Positions 24,269 to 31,487 of a stretch of 64,000 nucleotides of DNA are shown in pieces. The stretch is from assembly GCA_964627195.1 (NCBI GenBank), contig CAZVJU010000001.1, positions 39,646 to 103,645 on the forward strand. Reading direction: 5' to 3'. The notes beneath the pieces are model-generated. The model was not told the DNA's origin, made no database searches, and was given only the letters and a program-made list of their open reading frames with translations. The translations under genes were made by a program, and so were the position numbers. How positions within the stretch are numbered: position 1 is the first letter of the stretch; every line of letters begins with the position of its first letter. The stretch is from CAZVJU01 sp964627195 (GTDB lineage: Bacteria; Patescibacteriota; Microgenomatia; UBA8517).

Positions 24269-25251
24269 AGCTGTGATACTAATTTTTCAAGTCTTTTTAG
24301 ATAAAATTTTTCTTGCTCGGCTTTGGTATATTTTTGACTTAGTCTTTGTAAAAGATTAAAGACAACAAAAGATCTCAATAAATCTTGTTCACGCTTATCA
24401 AGACGAAACGTACTAACCGTTTTTTTCCAAAAAAGATTATGGAATCCTTTCTGAGACCAAGCAGAATTTAATGTTTGCGAAAGATCATAATAACAATGAC
24501 TTACACAGGTGTGGGCAAAGTCAATTACAAGAGTTTTTTCGCCTGCAACAAGAACATTCCCAACGTTAATATCTCCATGACAAAGGGAGTTAGTTCGAAG
24601 CTTCAGCCATTTGGAAAAGTAACGCATTAGTGCAAAAAACGTACGAGTGAATAAAGGTGCATGGGCAGGATAAAAAAATACATTTTTCAAAAGGAAATAT
24701 GGCAATGATACAATCTGATAAGTAGAAGTTCTTGTTATTACTTGAGCGCTTCTCCCAAAGTCAAAATTTTTATTCATAGTTTCCAGCAATTTCAGTACCT
24801 TCAAATAAGATTTAATACGGACTAGATTTTTTTTCAAGGTAATTATTTGGGCACCGGAAATGTATTCCATAACCAAAGCCTTGCCGTTTGCGCTATCTAT
24901 AATTTTTAAAGGTTTTGGTATAATTACATCTGTATTCCCAATCTTTTTATACTCTTTATGACGTCCTCCCCCGTTCAATGGACGGGGGTTCCCCCTTAAA
25001 GAGGACGACAAATCAGCGTTCAATTCATCCCCGCCATAAATGGCGGGGTTTTCTTGAATGCTGTTATAAAAAAGTGTATGACCAATGTATTCTTTTTCCA
25101 ATGAAGACTGCTCATTGCCAATTTTTATAAATACTTTCTTTCCGCTTTTTTTATCTTTATACACACCTTTATCTGTGGAACTTAACCCGCTGAAAATCTT
25201 TTCTAGTAATATGTAGCGATTTTGTAATATAGTCATAAGTGTCTTAGGCAA
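24265..25251 (-). CDS. APH-like phosphotransferase carrying an in-frame palindromic element
   Basis: This 328-aa kinase-fold protein has a catalytic loop NSLCHGDINVGNVLV and metal-binding LVIDFAHTC. The N-lobe Lys is probably in KKVFIKIGNE and the Glu in SSLEKEYIGHTLF. Residues about 62-98, between N-lobe strands, come from a 112-nt repeat (24957-25068) read on the strand opposite to that used in pilB, and give the GNPRPLNGGGRH motif. The ORF stays open, so the protein may tolerate the insertion in a surface loop. The gene is adjacent to a related kinase. The target is presumably a sugar or lipid of the envelope glycan. Confidence 0.72.
   Translation of the reverse strand: MPKTLMTILQNRYILLEKIFSGLSSTDKGVYKDKKSGKKVFIKIGNEQSSLEKEYIGHTLFYNSIQENPAIYGGDELNADLSSSLRGNPRPLNGGGRHKEYKKIGNTDVIIPKPLKIIDSANGKALVMEYISGAQIITLKKNLVRIKSYLKVLKLLETMNKNFDFGRSAQVITRTSTYQIVSLPYFLLKNVFFYPAHAPLFTRTFFALMRYFSKWLKLRTNSLCHGDINVGNVLVAGEKTLVIDFAHTCVSHCYYDLSQTLNSAWSQKGFHNLFWKKTVSTFRLDKREQDLLRSFVVFNLLQRLSQKYTKAEQEKFYLKRLEKLVSQL
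24957..25068 (+). repeat. 112-nt palindromic element, copy 2 (in kinase gene)
   Basis: It has the same ends and length as the copy at 6583-6694: TATGACGTCCTCCCC at the start, AGCGTTCAATTCATCC before the second stem, and TTCTTGAATGCTGTTATA at the end. Stems are CCCCCGT/ACGGGGG and CCCCGCCA/TGGCGGGG, different in sequence from copy 1 but equally well paired. This pattern points to selection on structure or recent mobility with stem turnover. Confidence 0.85.
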
Positions 25252-25858
25252 CTTTTTTGCCTACTCCCCATACACGCCAATCAAGTTTTTTCTCTCTAAA
25301 TTTACTGAAATCAACTTTGAGAGCTTTTTTGATAAGTCGGGCAGAGATTCTGTTTTTTAGTCTCTTTGCAGGTACTCCGCCCACAATGGAGTAGGCTGGA
25401 ACATCTTTTGTAACTACGGCTCCTGCCGCAACAACCGCACCGCGGTAAATAGTAACTCCGGCTAGAATAGTTACATTTGCACCAATCCACACATCATCCT
25501 GAACAATTATGTTTCTCTTTCTGTATTCCTCTCCAAATATCATTGGTTCTTCCCAATTAGAAACCTCGTGATCCTGAGCGACAAATGTTGTATTTGGACC
25601 AATCATCACATAATTTCCTATGCTAACTTTACTGCCGGTTGTGATAATGTCGCAGTTTTTGTTTATGTAAACGTGGTGTCCGATTGACACGTTGTAGGGT
25701 TCAATTATGTGAGCAAAATAAATCCTTGAGCACTCGCCCAAATGCTTAAGTTTCAATTTCAACTCCCACATATAAAGATTTATCCTTGCGGAAGAAATCA
25801 AGTGATAGCAAAATTGATACGCCGGAAAAAATATATAAGTAAGTTTTTTCATAAACAC
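25244..25858 (-). CDS. Hexapeptide-repeat O-acetyltransferase (WbbJ/maltose acetyltransferase-like)
   Basis: This 204-aa protein has left-handed beta-helix repeats starting near residue 50 (ISIGHHVYINKNCDI...GNYVMIGPNTTFVAQDHEV). The catalytic His is in AQDHEV. A second repeat block follows, VWIGANVTILAGVTI...GAVVAAGAVVTKDV, ending with YSIVGGVPAKRL. It should transfer an acetyl group from acetyl-CoA to a sugar hydroxyl in the cytoplasm. The start could be Met 1 or Met 3. It overlaps the downstream kinase by 8 nt and sits in the glycan operon, so O-acetylation of the surface polymer is the likely role. Confidence 0.88.
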   Translation of the reverse strand: MFMKKLTYIFFPAYQFCYHLISSARINLYMWELKLKLKHLGECSRIYFAHIIEPYNVSIGHHVYINKNCDIITTGSKVSIGNYVMIGPNTTFVAQDHEVSNWEEPMIFGEEYRKRNIIVQDDVWIGANVTILAGVTIYRGAVVAAGAVVTKDVPAYSIVGGVPAKRLKNRISARLIKKALKVDFSKFREKKLDWRVWGVGKKVA

Positions 25859-25860
25859 GG

Positions 25861-27033
25861 TTACAATAGACTTGAATAAAATTTTTCCATTTTCTCAGCA
25901 GTTTTTTCCCAAGTTTTACTTTGGGTAAATCGAATACTTGCCCGAGAAATTTTTTTAACTTCTCGTGAGTTTTTCTTGTCTAAAATGTAATATGTTTTTT
26001 CAGCAACTTTTTTGTAATCTTTTGTTTCTACCAAATATCCGCTAACGCCGTCTTTAATTAAAAGGGGTAATGCAGTATTGTCCGCCGCAATTACCGGAAC
26101 ACCCTGACTCATGGCTTCGTGGACAACATTGCAAAAACTCTCCCAAAGCGCCATATGAACCATCATTTTGGCGTGTCTTATAAGGTAATATTTATCAATA
26201 CCCCGAACTACCCCCCAAAAAATAACCCTGTCTTTTAAATGCAACTCCGAAATTAGTTTTTCTAATTCCTGCTTATACTTCTCATCCCCAACAGGTCCTA
26301 CTATTACATATTTAAGATCATCAGGCGTAAGGGCTAAAGCCATCAAGGATGTTTCGTAATTTTTAATCGAGTAGATTCTGCCAATTTGAATTATGTAGCG
26401 CCCTAATTTTTTAACCTTTGTCTTTATATCCTTACTTGCCAGTTTGTCCACGTTTTCGAAAGCTTCGTTTTCCAAACCGTTTGAAATAACATTCACTTTA
26501 TTCGGTAAAAGTCCTTTTTTAATCATTTCTTTTTTCTCCCAAACTGAAACAGCGCGTACGCCGTCTACTGTAAGGTTTATAAGTAGGGACCCCAAAGTAA
26601 AGTGATAAAGAGCTTTTGCAAGTGCGGTAAGTTTTGTAAATATTGACCAATCGGGATTAAATCCTCCGTGCGGTGTTAAAACTAATTTAGGGTTTTTGTT
26701 TCTTAACACTTTTCTAGCTAGCAAGAAAAGGAAAAACCGGATAAAAAATATATTAAAGTTATGTAAACAGATAAGATCCGTTTTGTCCCAATGAATCGCC
26801 GGCCAAAATCCGAAATATTCGGAGGCAAAAGGATATCTTTTAATCTTTAGTCCTTTAATTTCCTCCCTGTTAGGAAGTATGCTTTTTCCGATTAAAGTAT
26901 CTTTAGAGGTATGAATAGTTATATCCCAGCCATTTTTGGCCAAAATAGAATACGTCTCCAAAATATTTGTTTCTATTCCGGCGGCAACAGGATAAAAGTA
27001 TTTAACGATGACGTCTATTTTTCTTTTCATCAT
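25861..27033 (-). CDS. GT4 family glycosyltransferase
   Basis: This 390-aa GT-B protein has an N-terminal domain with KYFYPVAAGIETNILETY, then a C-terminal Rossmann domain with GRYIIQIGRIYSIKN, VGPVGDEKY, and HMALWESFCNVVHEAMSQGVPVIA. That last segment carries the E-x7-E-type donor-binding motif. Activity is typically retaining with a nucleotide-sugar donor at the cytoplasmic face. It overlaps the deacetylase gene by 4 nt and precedes the acetyltransferase by 3 nt, so it is firmly part of the glycan operon. The start may be Met 1 or Met 2. The donor specificity is unknown. Confidence 0.88.
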   Translation of the reverse strand: MMKRKIDVIVKYFYPVAAGIETNILETYSILAKNGWDITIHTSKDTLIGKSILPNREEIKGLKIKRYPFASEYFGFWPAIHWDKTDLICLHNFNIFFIRFFLFLLARKVLRNKNPKLVLTPHGGFNPDWSIFTKLTALAKALYHFTLGSLLINLTVDGVRAVSVWEKKEMIKKGLLPNKVNVISNGLENEAFENVDKLASKDIKTKVKKLGRYIIQIGRIYSIKNYETSLMALALTPDDLKYVIVGPVGDEKYKQELEKLISELHLKDRVIFWGVVRGIDKYYLIRHAKMMVHMALWESFCNVVHEAMSQGVPVIAADNTALPLLIKDGVSGYLVETKDYKKVAEKTYYILDKKNSREVKKISRASIRFTQSKTWEKTAEKMEKFYSSLL

Positions 27034-27848
27034 AAGTATCTCCCTAAAAATGTTGATTTAACTAATTTTCTGAAAGCCAAAACCGAAGGCAACGCTAAAT
27101 ATTTAAATTCGGCAAAGGTGTGAGTACCGTCGACTCCCACCCGGGGAACGGCATATTTATTTGCTTTACTTCCAAACGGAATGTCATCGGTCGAAAATGC
27201 AATTTTGTAGCCGGCACTTTTTACAGCGTCAATAATCACATCTGAATATTTTCCGTGAGGGTAAGAAAAACCGACAACATTTTTTCCCGAGATTCTTTCC
27301 AAATCCATTTTAGATTCTTTTATTTCTTCTGCTAAACAGTCTTTAGTCAATTCCGTCAGTCTTCGGTGAGTTTTTCCATGGCTTTCAATATTCCACCCCA
27401 GACTCATTAATTTCTTTAGGTCGTCGTCAGACAACAAAGGCCTTTTTGTGCCGATACTTTTCCTTACAAGTTTTTCTCTATCGGAAATGACAAACAGAGT
27501 TGGTTTAACACCCAACTTCATAAGATATGGAGCAACTTCCAAAAGGTTTTTATACCCGTCGTCAAAAGTAACTAAAAAACTAGATTTGGAATTGTGATTG
27601 TTTTTAGTAAGATACGTCACTACCTCTTCTAAGTCGACATTTGAATAATGTTTCAGCATATATCTCATTTGTTTTTTAAACTCTTTTGGCTTGACACTAA
27701 ATCGCCAACCATCGTTATTTATACTGTGGTAGTAAAGAACTACAAAATCGTTCTTTCTATTTATAAGTTCATCAAACGTTCCGAGAATTATGTATATTGC
27801 TCTTCGTAATTCTATGAATTTATTGAATAAAACTTTTCTTTTTTGCAT
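27030..27848 (-). CDS. Polysaccharide deacetylase (NodB/CE4)
   Basis: Visible CE4 motifs are LVTFDDGYKNL (catalytic Asp and metal Asp), ESHGKTHRRLTEL (metal His pair), and VGFSYPHGKYSD. It removes N-acetyl or O-acetyl groups from a glycan and is usually exported or membrane-associated. I chose ATG 27848 (MQKRKVLFNKF), because the ORF's first Met at 27914 would overlap the upstream GT2 gene by 62 nt. A hydrophobic stretch near its N-terminus is weak, so location is uncertain. It lies in the glycan operon next to the acetyltransferase, consistent with tuning of acetylation. Confidence 0.87.
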   Translation of the reverse strand: MQKRKVLFNKFIELRRAIYIILGTFDELINRKNDFVVLYYHSINNDGWRFSVKPKEFKKQMRYMLKHYSNVDLEEVVTYLTKNNHNSKSSFLVTFDDGYKNLLEVAPYLMKLGVKPTLFVISDREKLVRKSIGTKRPLLSDDDLKKLMSLGWNIESHGKTHRRLTELTKDCLAEEIKESKMDLERISGKNVVGFSYPHGKYSDVIIDAVKSAGYKIAFSTDDIPFGSKANKYAVPRVGVDGTHTFAEFKYLALPSVLAFRKLVKSTFLGRYL

Positions 27849-27852
27849 AGTC

Positions 27853-28761
27853 TTAAAGTGATTTAGTCGAGGCAATCTGCCAGGTGTCATTATCATTATA
27901 ATTGTGTCTAACACTTGCTAACTTTGTATAAATGAAAACCAATAAATAAATGCTAACATATAGAAAATTCTTCAAAATAGTAGGAAGCGCTTTTAAAATT
28001 GCTTCTAAATAAACATTAAACGGAATAGTAAATTCCCTCTTGCCAAAGCCACTATTAAAATATTCTTCGTATATTCTTCCTGATGCAAAAAAACGAGTAC
28101 TCTGCTTTAAATGATCGGCAATATTTGAAGGGAGACGATATTTAATTACTGCTTCATCTACATACAAAAATTTCATTCCCGCTCTTACACAGGCCAAATA
28201 TGAATACATGTCTTCTCCGTCGCTCTCGATAAAATTCAGTAATTGGTAAGCATACTTACTAAAAGCTCTTGCTGGGCCATGACAGTTATAAATATTATTT
28301 CCGTTCTTATATGTCGCAAATAAAATTTTTTTGAGCTGCATACTTACTTCGAGTACTTTTTCAAAAAAACCCCTTACCGGGAGCTCAATTAATGCCGAAG
28401 AAGTAAAATCAGCCTGTTTGGTTAATATCGGGTCTATAAGTTTTTCGATAAATAAAACATCTTCAACGGAAGTATCGGCGTCCAGTAGAACTAAAATATC
28501 AGAAGTCGTTCTTCGTATAATCTGATTTTGCCTATAAGCCTTCCCATGTCTTTTTTTACCTTCAATAAGAGTTATTCTTTTTTCTTTCAAATCTTTTACT
28601 AACTCTATGGTTTTGTCGTTGCTTCCATCAGACGCTACAATAACAGAATTAACATTAACCCCATGAACCTTTTGCCTAAGTACTTGCTTAAGCAGCTTTC
28701 TTATATTTTCTTGCTCGTTGAACGCCGGAATGCCTAGGGTGATTGAATAATTCTTATTCAT
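27853..28761 (-). CDS. GT2 family glycosyltransferase
   Basis: This 302-aa GT-A protein has SITLGIPAFNEQENIRKLLKQ at the start, ASDGSNDKTIEL for nucleotide binding, ILVLLDADTSVEDVL as metal motif, and ESDGEDMYSYLACV as the acidic catalytic segment. The C-terminal hydrophobic stretch (residues about 260-285) may anchor it. It closely resembles the GT2 at 22398-23312 in motif order and length. It overlaps the methyltransferase gene by 8 nt. Together with the other GTs it should add sugars to the envelope glycan. The specific linkage is unknown. Confidence 0.87.
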   Translation of the reverse strand: MNKNYSITLGIPAFNEQENIRKLLKQVLRQKVHGVNVNSVIVASDGSNDKTIELVKDLKEKRITLIEGKKRHGKAYRQNQIIRRTTSDILVLLDADTSVEDVLFIEKLIDPILTKQADFTSSALIELPVRGFFEKVLEVSMQLKKILFATYKNGNNIYNCHGPARAFSKYAYQLLNFIESDGEDMYSYLACVRAGMKFLYVDEAVIKYRLPSNIADHLKQSTRFFASGRIYEEYFNSGFGKREFTIPFNVYLEAILKALPTILKNFLYVSIYLLVFIYTKLASVRHNYNDNDTWQIASTKSL

Positions 28762-29527
28762 AGTTAATATTTTTTATTGCACGAACGGAAACGATGCAGG
28801 GAAAACGCGGGTCATTGTAGTTAAGCTGACCCCGAGTTAATTCTTCTTGAGACATACCGACCCAAAAACACTGTCCAGCCAGCACGTTGCCATACGAAGA
28901 AACCGAAACGTTACCCTTCCCGAAATACTTACCGAAAAGATATGTCGCTCCTTCGGGAAGAATTCTCCAATAATTCTTTGCATCCCCATACGTCGGACTT
29001 ATACAAGCTGATGTTACTAATACCACACCACTTTCTTTTGTAATTCTTTTCAGTTCAGATACCGCCGAGTCCACGTCATCAATAAGTCCCAAAACATGCG
29101 TCAGGATTACACAGTCGTACGTTTCATCTTTAATTTCCGATTTTAAATTTTTCAGATCGCCGTAAATATTTGCATGAGAATTTTCTTCATTGATGTCCAA
29201 AACATCAATCTTATTTACTTTTTTCGAGCCAAAATTTTTTGTATAACTATCACTTCCTATTTCAAGACATCTTCCTCTAATAAGTTTTTTATTTTTATTA
29301 AGGAATTTTTCTATCCAAAAGCGATCAATAGGCAATCCTCTATCGATCCCGTACTTTACGCTTAAAGGTTTGGTATTGTTTTTGACAGGTGTCCAATATG
29401 CACTCGCAGGTTTTAAAAACCTATTAATCCTCCCCCTTACTTTAAGAGCAAGCTGATAAATAGCAGTATTTTTTTCTACAGACTTTATAACAGTTCTAAC
29501 GAGTTTTTTCATTTTTTCAATTTTCAC
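28754..29527 (-). CDS. Class I SAM-dependent methyltransferase
   Basis: This 257-aa protein has a Rossmann methyltransferase core from about residue 85: GRCLEIGSDSYT (motif I), KIDVLDINEENSH (motif II), YDCVILTHVLGLIDDVDSAV (motif IV-V) and SGVVLVTSACIS. The N-terminal 80 residues are basic and helical, without a clear domain. It may methylate a sugar hydroxyl of the envelope glycan, given its neighbours. It overlaps the GT2 gene downstream and the flippase/GT4 gene upstream by about 10 nt each. The start could be Met 1 or Met 6. Confidence 0.82.
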   Translation of the reverse strand: MKIEKMKKLVRTVIKSVEKNTAIYQLALKVRGRINRFLKPASAYWTPVKNNTKPLSVKYGIDRGLPIDRFWIEKFLNKNKKLIRGRCLEIGSDSYTKNFGSKKVNKIDVLDINEENSHANIYGDLKNLKSEIKDETYDCVILTHVLGLIDDVDSAVSELKRITKESGVVLVTSACISPTYGDAKNYWRILPEGATYLFGKYFGKGNVSVSSYGNVLAGQCFWVGMSQEELTRGQLNYNDPRFPCIVSVRAIKNINYE

Positions 29528-31487
29528 TTAATGCAGGTTTCCTGGCAAAAACTATTTCCTTTTCCCGATCTTCTCTAACAATTTTGAAAATTATTTTCAA
29601 AAATACTTTTGCGCTTTTATCCCAGCTGAAATTTTTAGACCATTCATATGCATTCTCAGACAACTCCATCCTGAAGTCTTTATCGTTGATTATTGACTCC
29701 AGCGCTTTTATCATTACTTTTTCGTCTTTTACAGGTACCAGAAGCCCTGTTTTACCGTCGACAACTGAGTCTGTGAGCCCTTTTATCTTTGAGGCAACAA
29801 CTGGTGTAGCTGCTGCATTTGCCTCAATTACCGTAATTCCCCATCCTTCAAAAGATGAGGGTTGGATAGCAGCCCAAGCTTGGGCAAAAAGAGTCGCCTT
29901 CTCTTCGTTGCTTATAAAACCGCGGAATTCAACGTGATCCCTGACTCCCAGCTTTTGGGCGAATGTTCGAAGATACTTTTCAGATTCACCCTTGCCCGCA
30001 ATAATTAGTTTAATTTGGCTGTATTTATCCTTAAGGAGTGCTATTGCTTTAATCGCAACGTCAACATTTTTGTACGGTTTCAGCCTTCCGACGTATATAA
30101 AGGTAGGACTTTGAGTTTTGGCTAGCTTTTTATAATCGCCGATATTAATCCCCGGATTTATTACTTCAATATGTTTTTTATTAAATCCAAGGCTAACAAT
30201 ATCATCTTTCGAGGACTCGGAAATTGTTGCTATTTCACTATCCCTGTAGACATGCGGCATAAGACGAGATTCCAGGAATTTTGCAATATGAGAAATTGGA
30301 AACGGGGCTTGCTCCCTCAAATAATCCTGATGAACATGGTGGATAAGTAACACCACGGGGACAGAAACATAAAGCGGAGTAAAAAATGGAATTCCATTTT
30401 CTGAATCGACAACTACGTCGAATTTACCTTTAAATTTCAAGAGGTAATAGAAAACTGCCCACATATAAATAGTATAAAAACCTCCGCGTCGTACTATCTG
30501 AATTCTCGAGTTTTTTTCATTCATTTTATTTTTTCCGTCATTTCCACAAAAAAGTGTTACATTATGGCCTTCTTTCACCCATCTTTTTGCAATTTCTTCA
30601 ACGTAAACTTCTGCCCCCCCACCCCAGGTGTGTTTTAAATCCCTCCAATTAAAAACCAAAATATTAAGCTTTCCTTCGGAAGCTTTAGCTACCGGCAGTG
30701 GGGCAAACAAATATACAAAATCCTTAAAATTAACAGAGAGAGTATGTAGATGCCTATAGAAAATGTGAGCAAATCCAACCAAAAAGAATTGAATCAGCGA
30801 AGAAGTCGCAACGGCTAATGTAATATCTGAAACACTCTCATGATTCAGAGAAATAAGATATATCTGATAAAACGCAATTAATACTCCTATTACTGGAAAA
30901 AGATAATGTCTTTTGATCTGGTGGTAAGTTATTACACTTGATGCAACAGAAAAACTAAAAATTGCATAGGAGTAAAGAAGAAGATATTCGGTAATACCTA
31001 ATGATTTTTCTCCAAAAAGATACGGAATTGTAAATTTCCCAAATACGCCAATTGCTACAAATCCCACTAGACTTGCCAGGGTTGATATTTCTAAAAGTTT
31101 GTAAAAGACGTTTTTCGAATCCTTCTCCTCGCCTTCGTTTTTGCTTACAACCGGAACTATGAATTGTGAAAACAATGCTCCTAAAAAGAAAATAATTTTT
31201 CCAGATAGAGATAAAAGCGCATATTCTCCGGCTGCTTTGGGCTCTAAATAAAGCTTTGCCAGAACAACATCGAATGATAAAAATGCAACACTGGATAAGC
31301 GCGTAAGGACAGATGTTAAATAAAATCCCTTAGGAAAGGCAAAATTCAAGGAAAGCTTGGCGGGTAACCTAACTTTTTTAATCCGCCCGACTGCAAACCA
31401 AGTAACAAAAAATGACAAAAACAATGATAACGGTATGGAAGCGTAGACTAATTCAGGAAGGCCTGCCTTTACAAAAACATACGCCAC
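29517..31487 (-). CDS. C-terminal half of Wzx-like flippase fused to GT4 glycosyltransferase (frameshift product)
   Basis: This 656-aa ORF begins inside a membrane domain. Residues 1-240 are hydrophobic helices of a polysaccharide flippase of the Wzx/MATE type, clearly lacking its N-terminal half. Residues about 275-650 are a complete GT4 enzyme: VFNWRDLKHTWGGGAEVYVEEIA, then FIYVGRLKPYKNVDVAIKAI and SSFEGWGITVIEANAAATPVVA with the donor-binding Glu residues. The missing flippase half is at the end of the ORF at 31469-34141 in another frame. The two most likely formed one gene now split by an indel near 31540-31560. Its formal Met start (31487) is therefore probably not a real start. Confidence 0.75.
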   Translation of the reverse strand: MAYVFVKAGLPELVYASIPLSLFLSFFVTWFAVGRIKKVRLPAKLSLNFAFPKGFYLTSVLTRLSSVAFLSFDVVLAKLYLEPKAAGEYALLSLSGKIIFFLGALFSQFIVPVVSKNEGEEKDSKNVFYKLLEISTLASLVGFVAIGVFGKFTIPYLFGEKSLGITEYLLLYSYAIFSFSVASSVITYHQIKRHYLFPVIGVLIAFYQIYLISLNHESVSDITLAVATSSLIQFFLVGFAHIFYRHLHTLSVNFKDFVYLFAPLPVAKASEGKLNILVFNWRDLKHTWGGGAEVYVEEIAKRWVKEGHNVTLFCGNDGKNKMNEKNSRIQIVRRGGFYTIYMWAVFYYLLKFKGKFDVVVDSENGIPFFTPLYVSVPVVLLIHHVHQDYLREQAPFPISHIAKFLESRLMPHVYRDSEIATISESSKDDIVSLGFNKKHIEVINPGINIGDYKKLAKTQSPTFIYVGRLKPYKNVDVAIKAIALLKDKYSQIKLIIAGKGESEKYLRTFAQKLGVRDHVEFRGFISNEEKATLFAQAWAAIQPSSFEGWGITVIEANAAATPVVASKIKGLTDSVVDGKTGLLVPVKDEKVMIKALESIINDKDFRMELSENAYEWSKNFSWDKSAKVFLKIIFKIVREDREKEIVFARKPALSEN

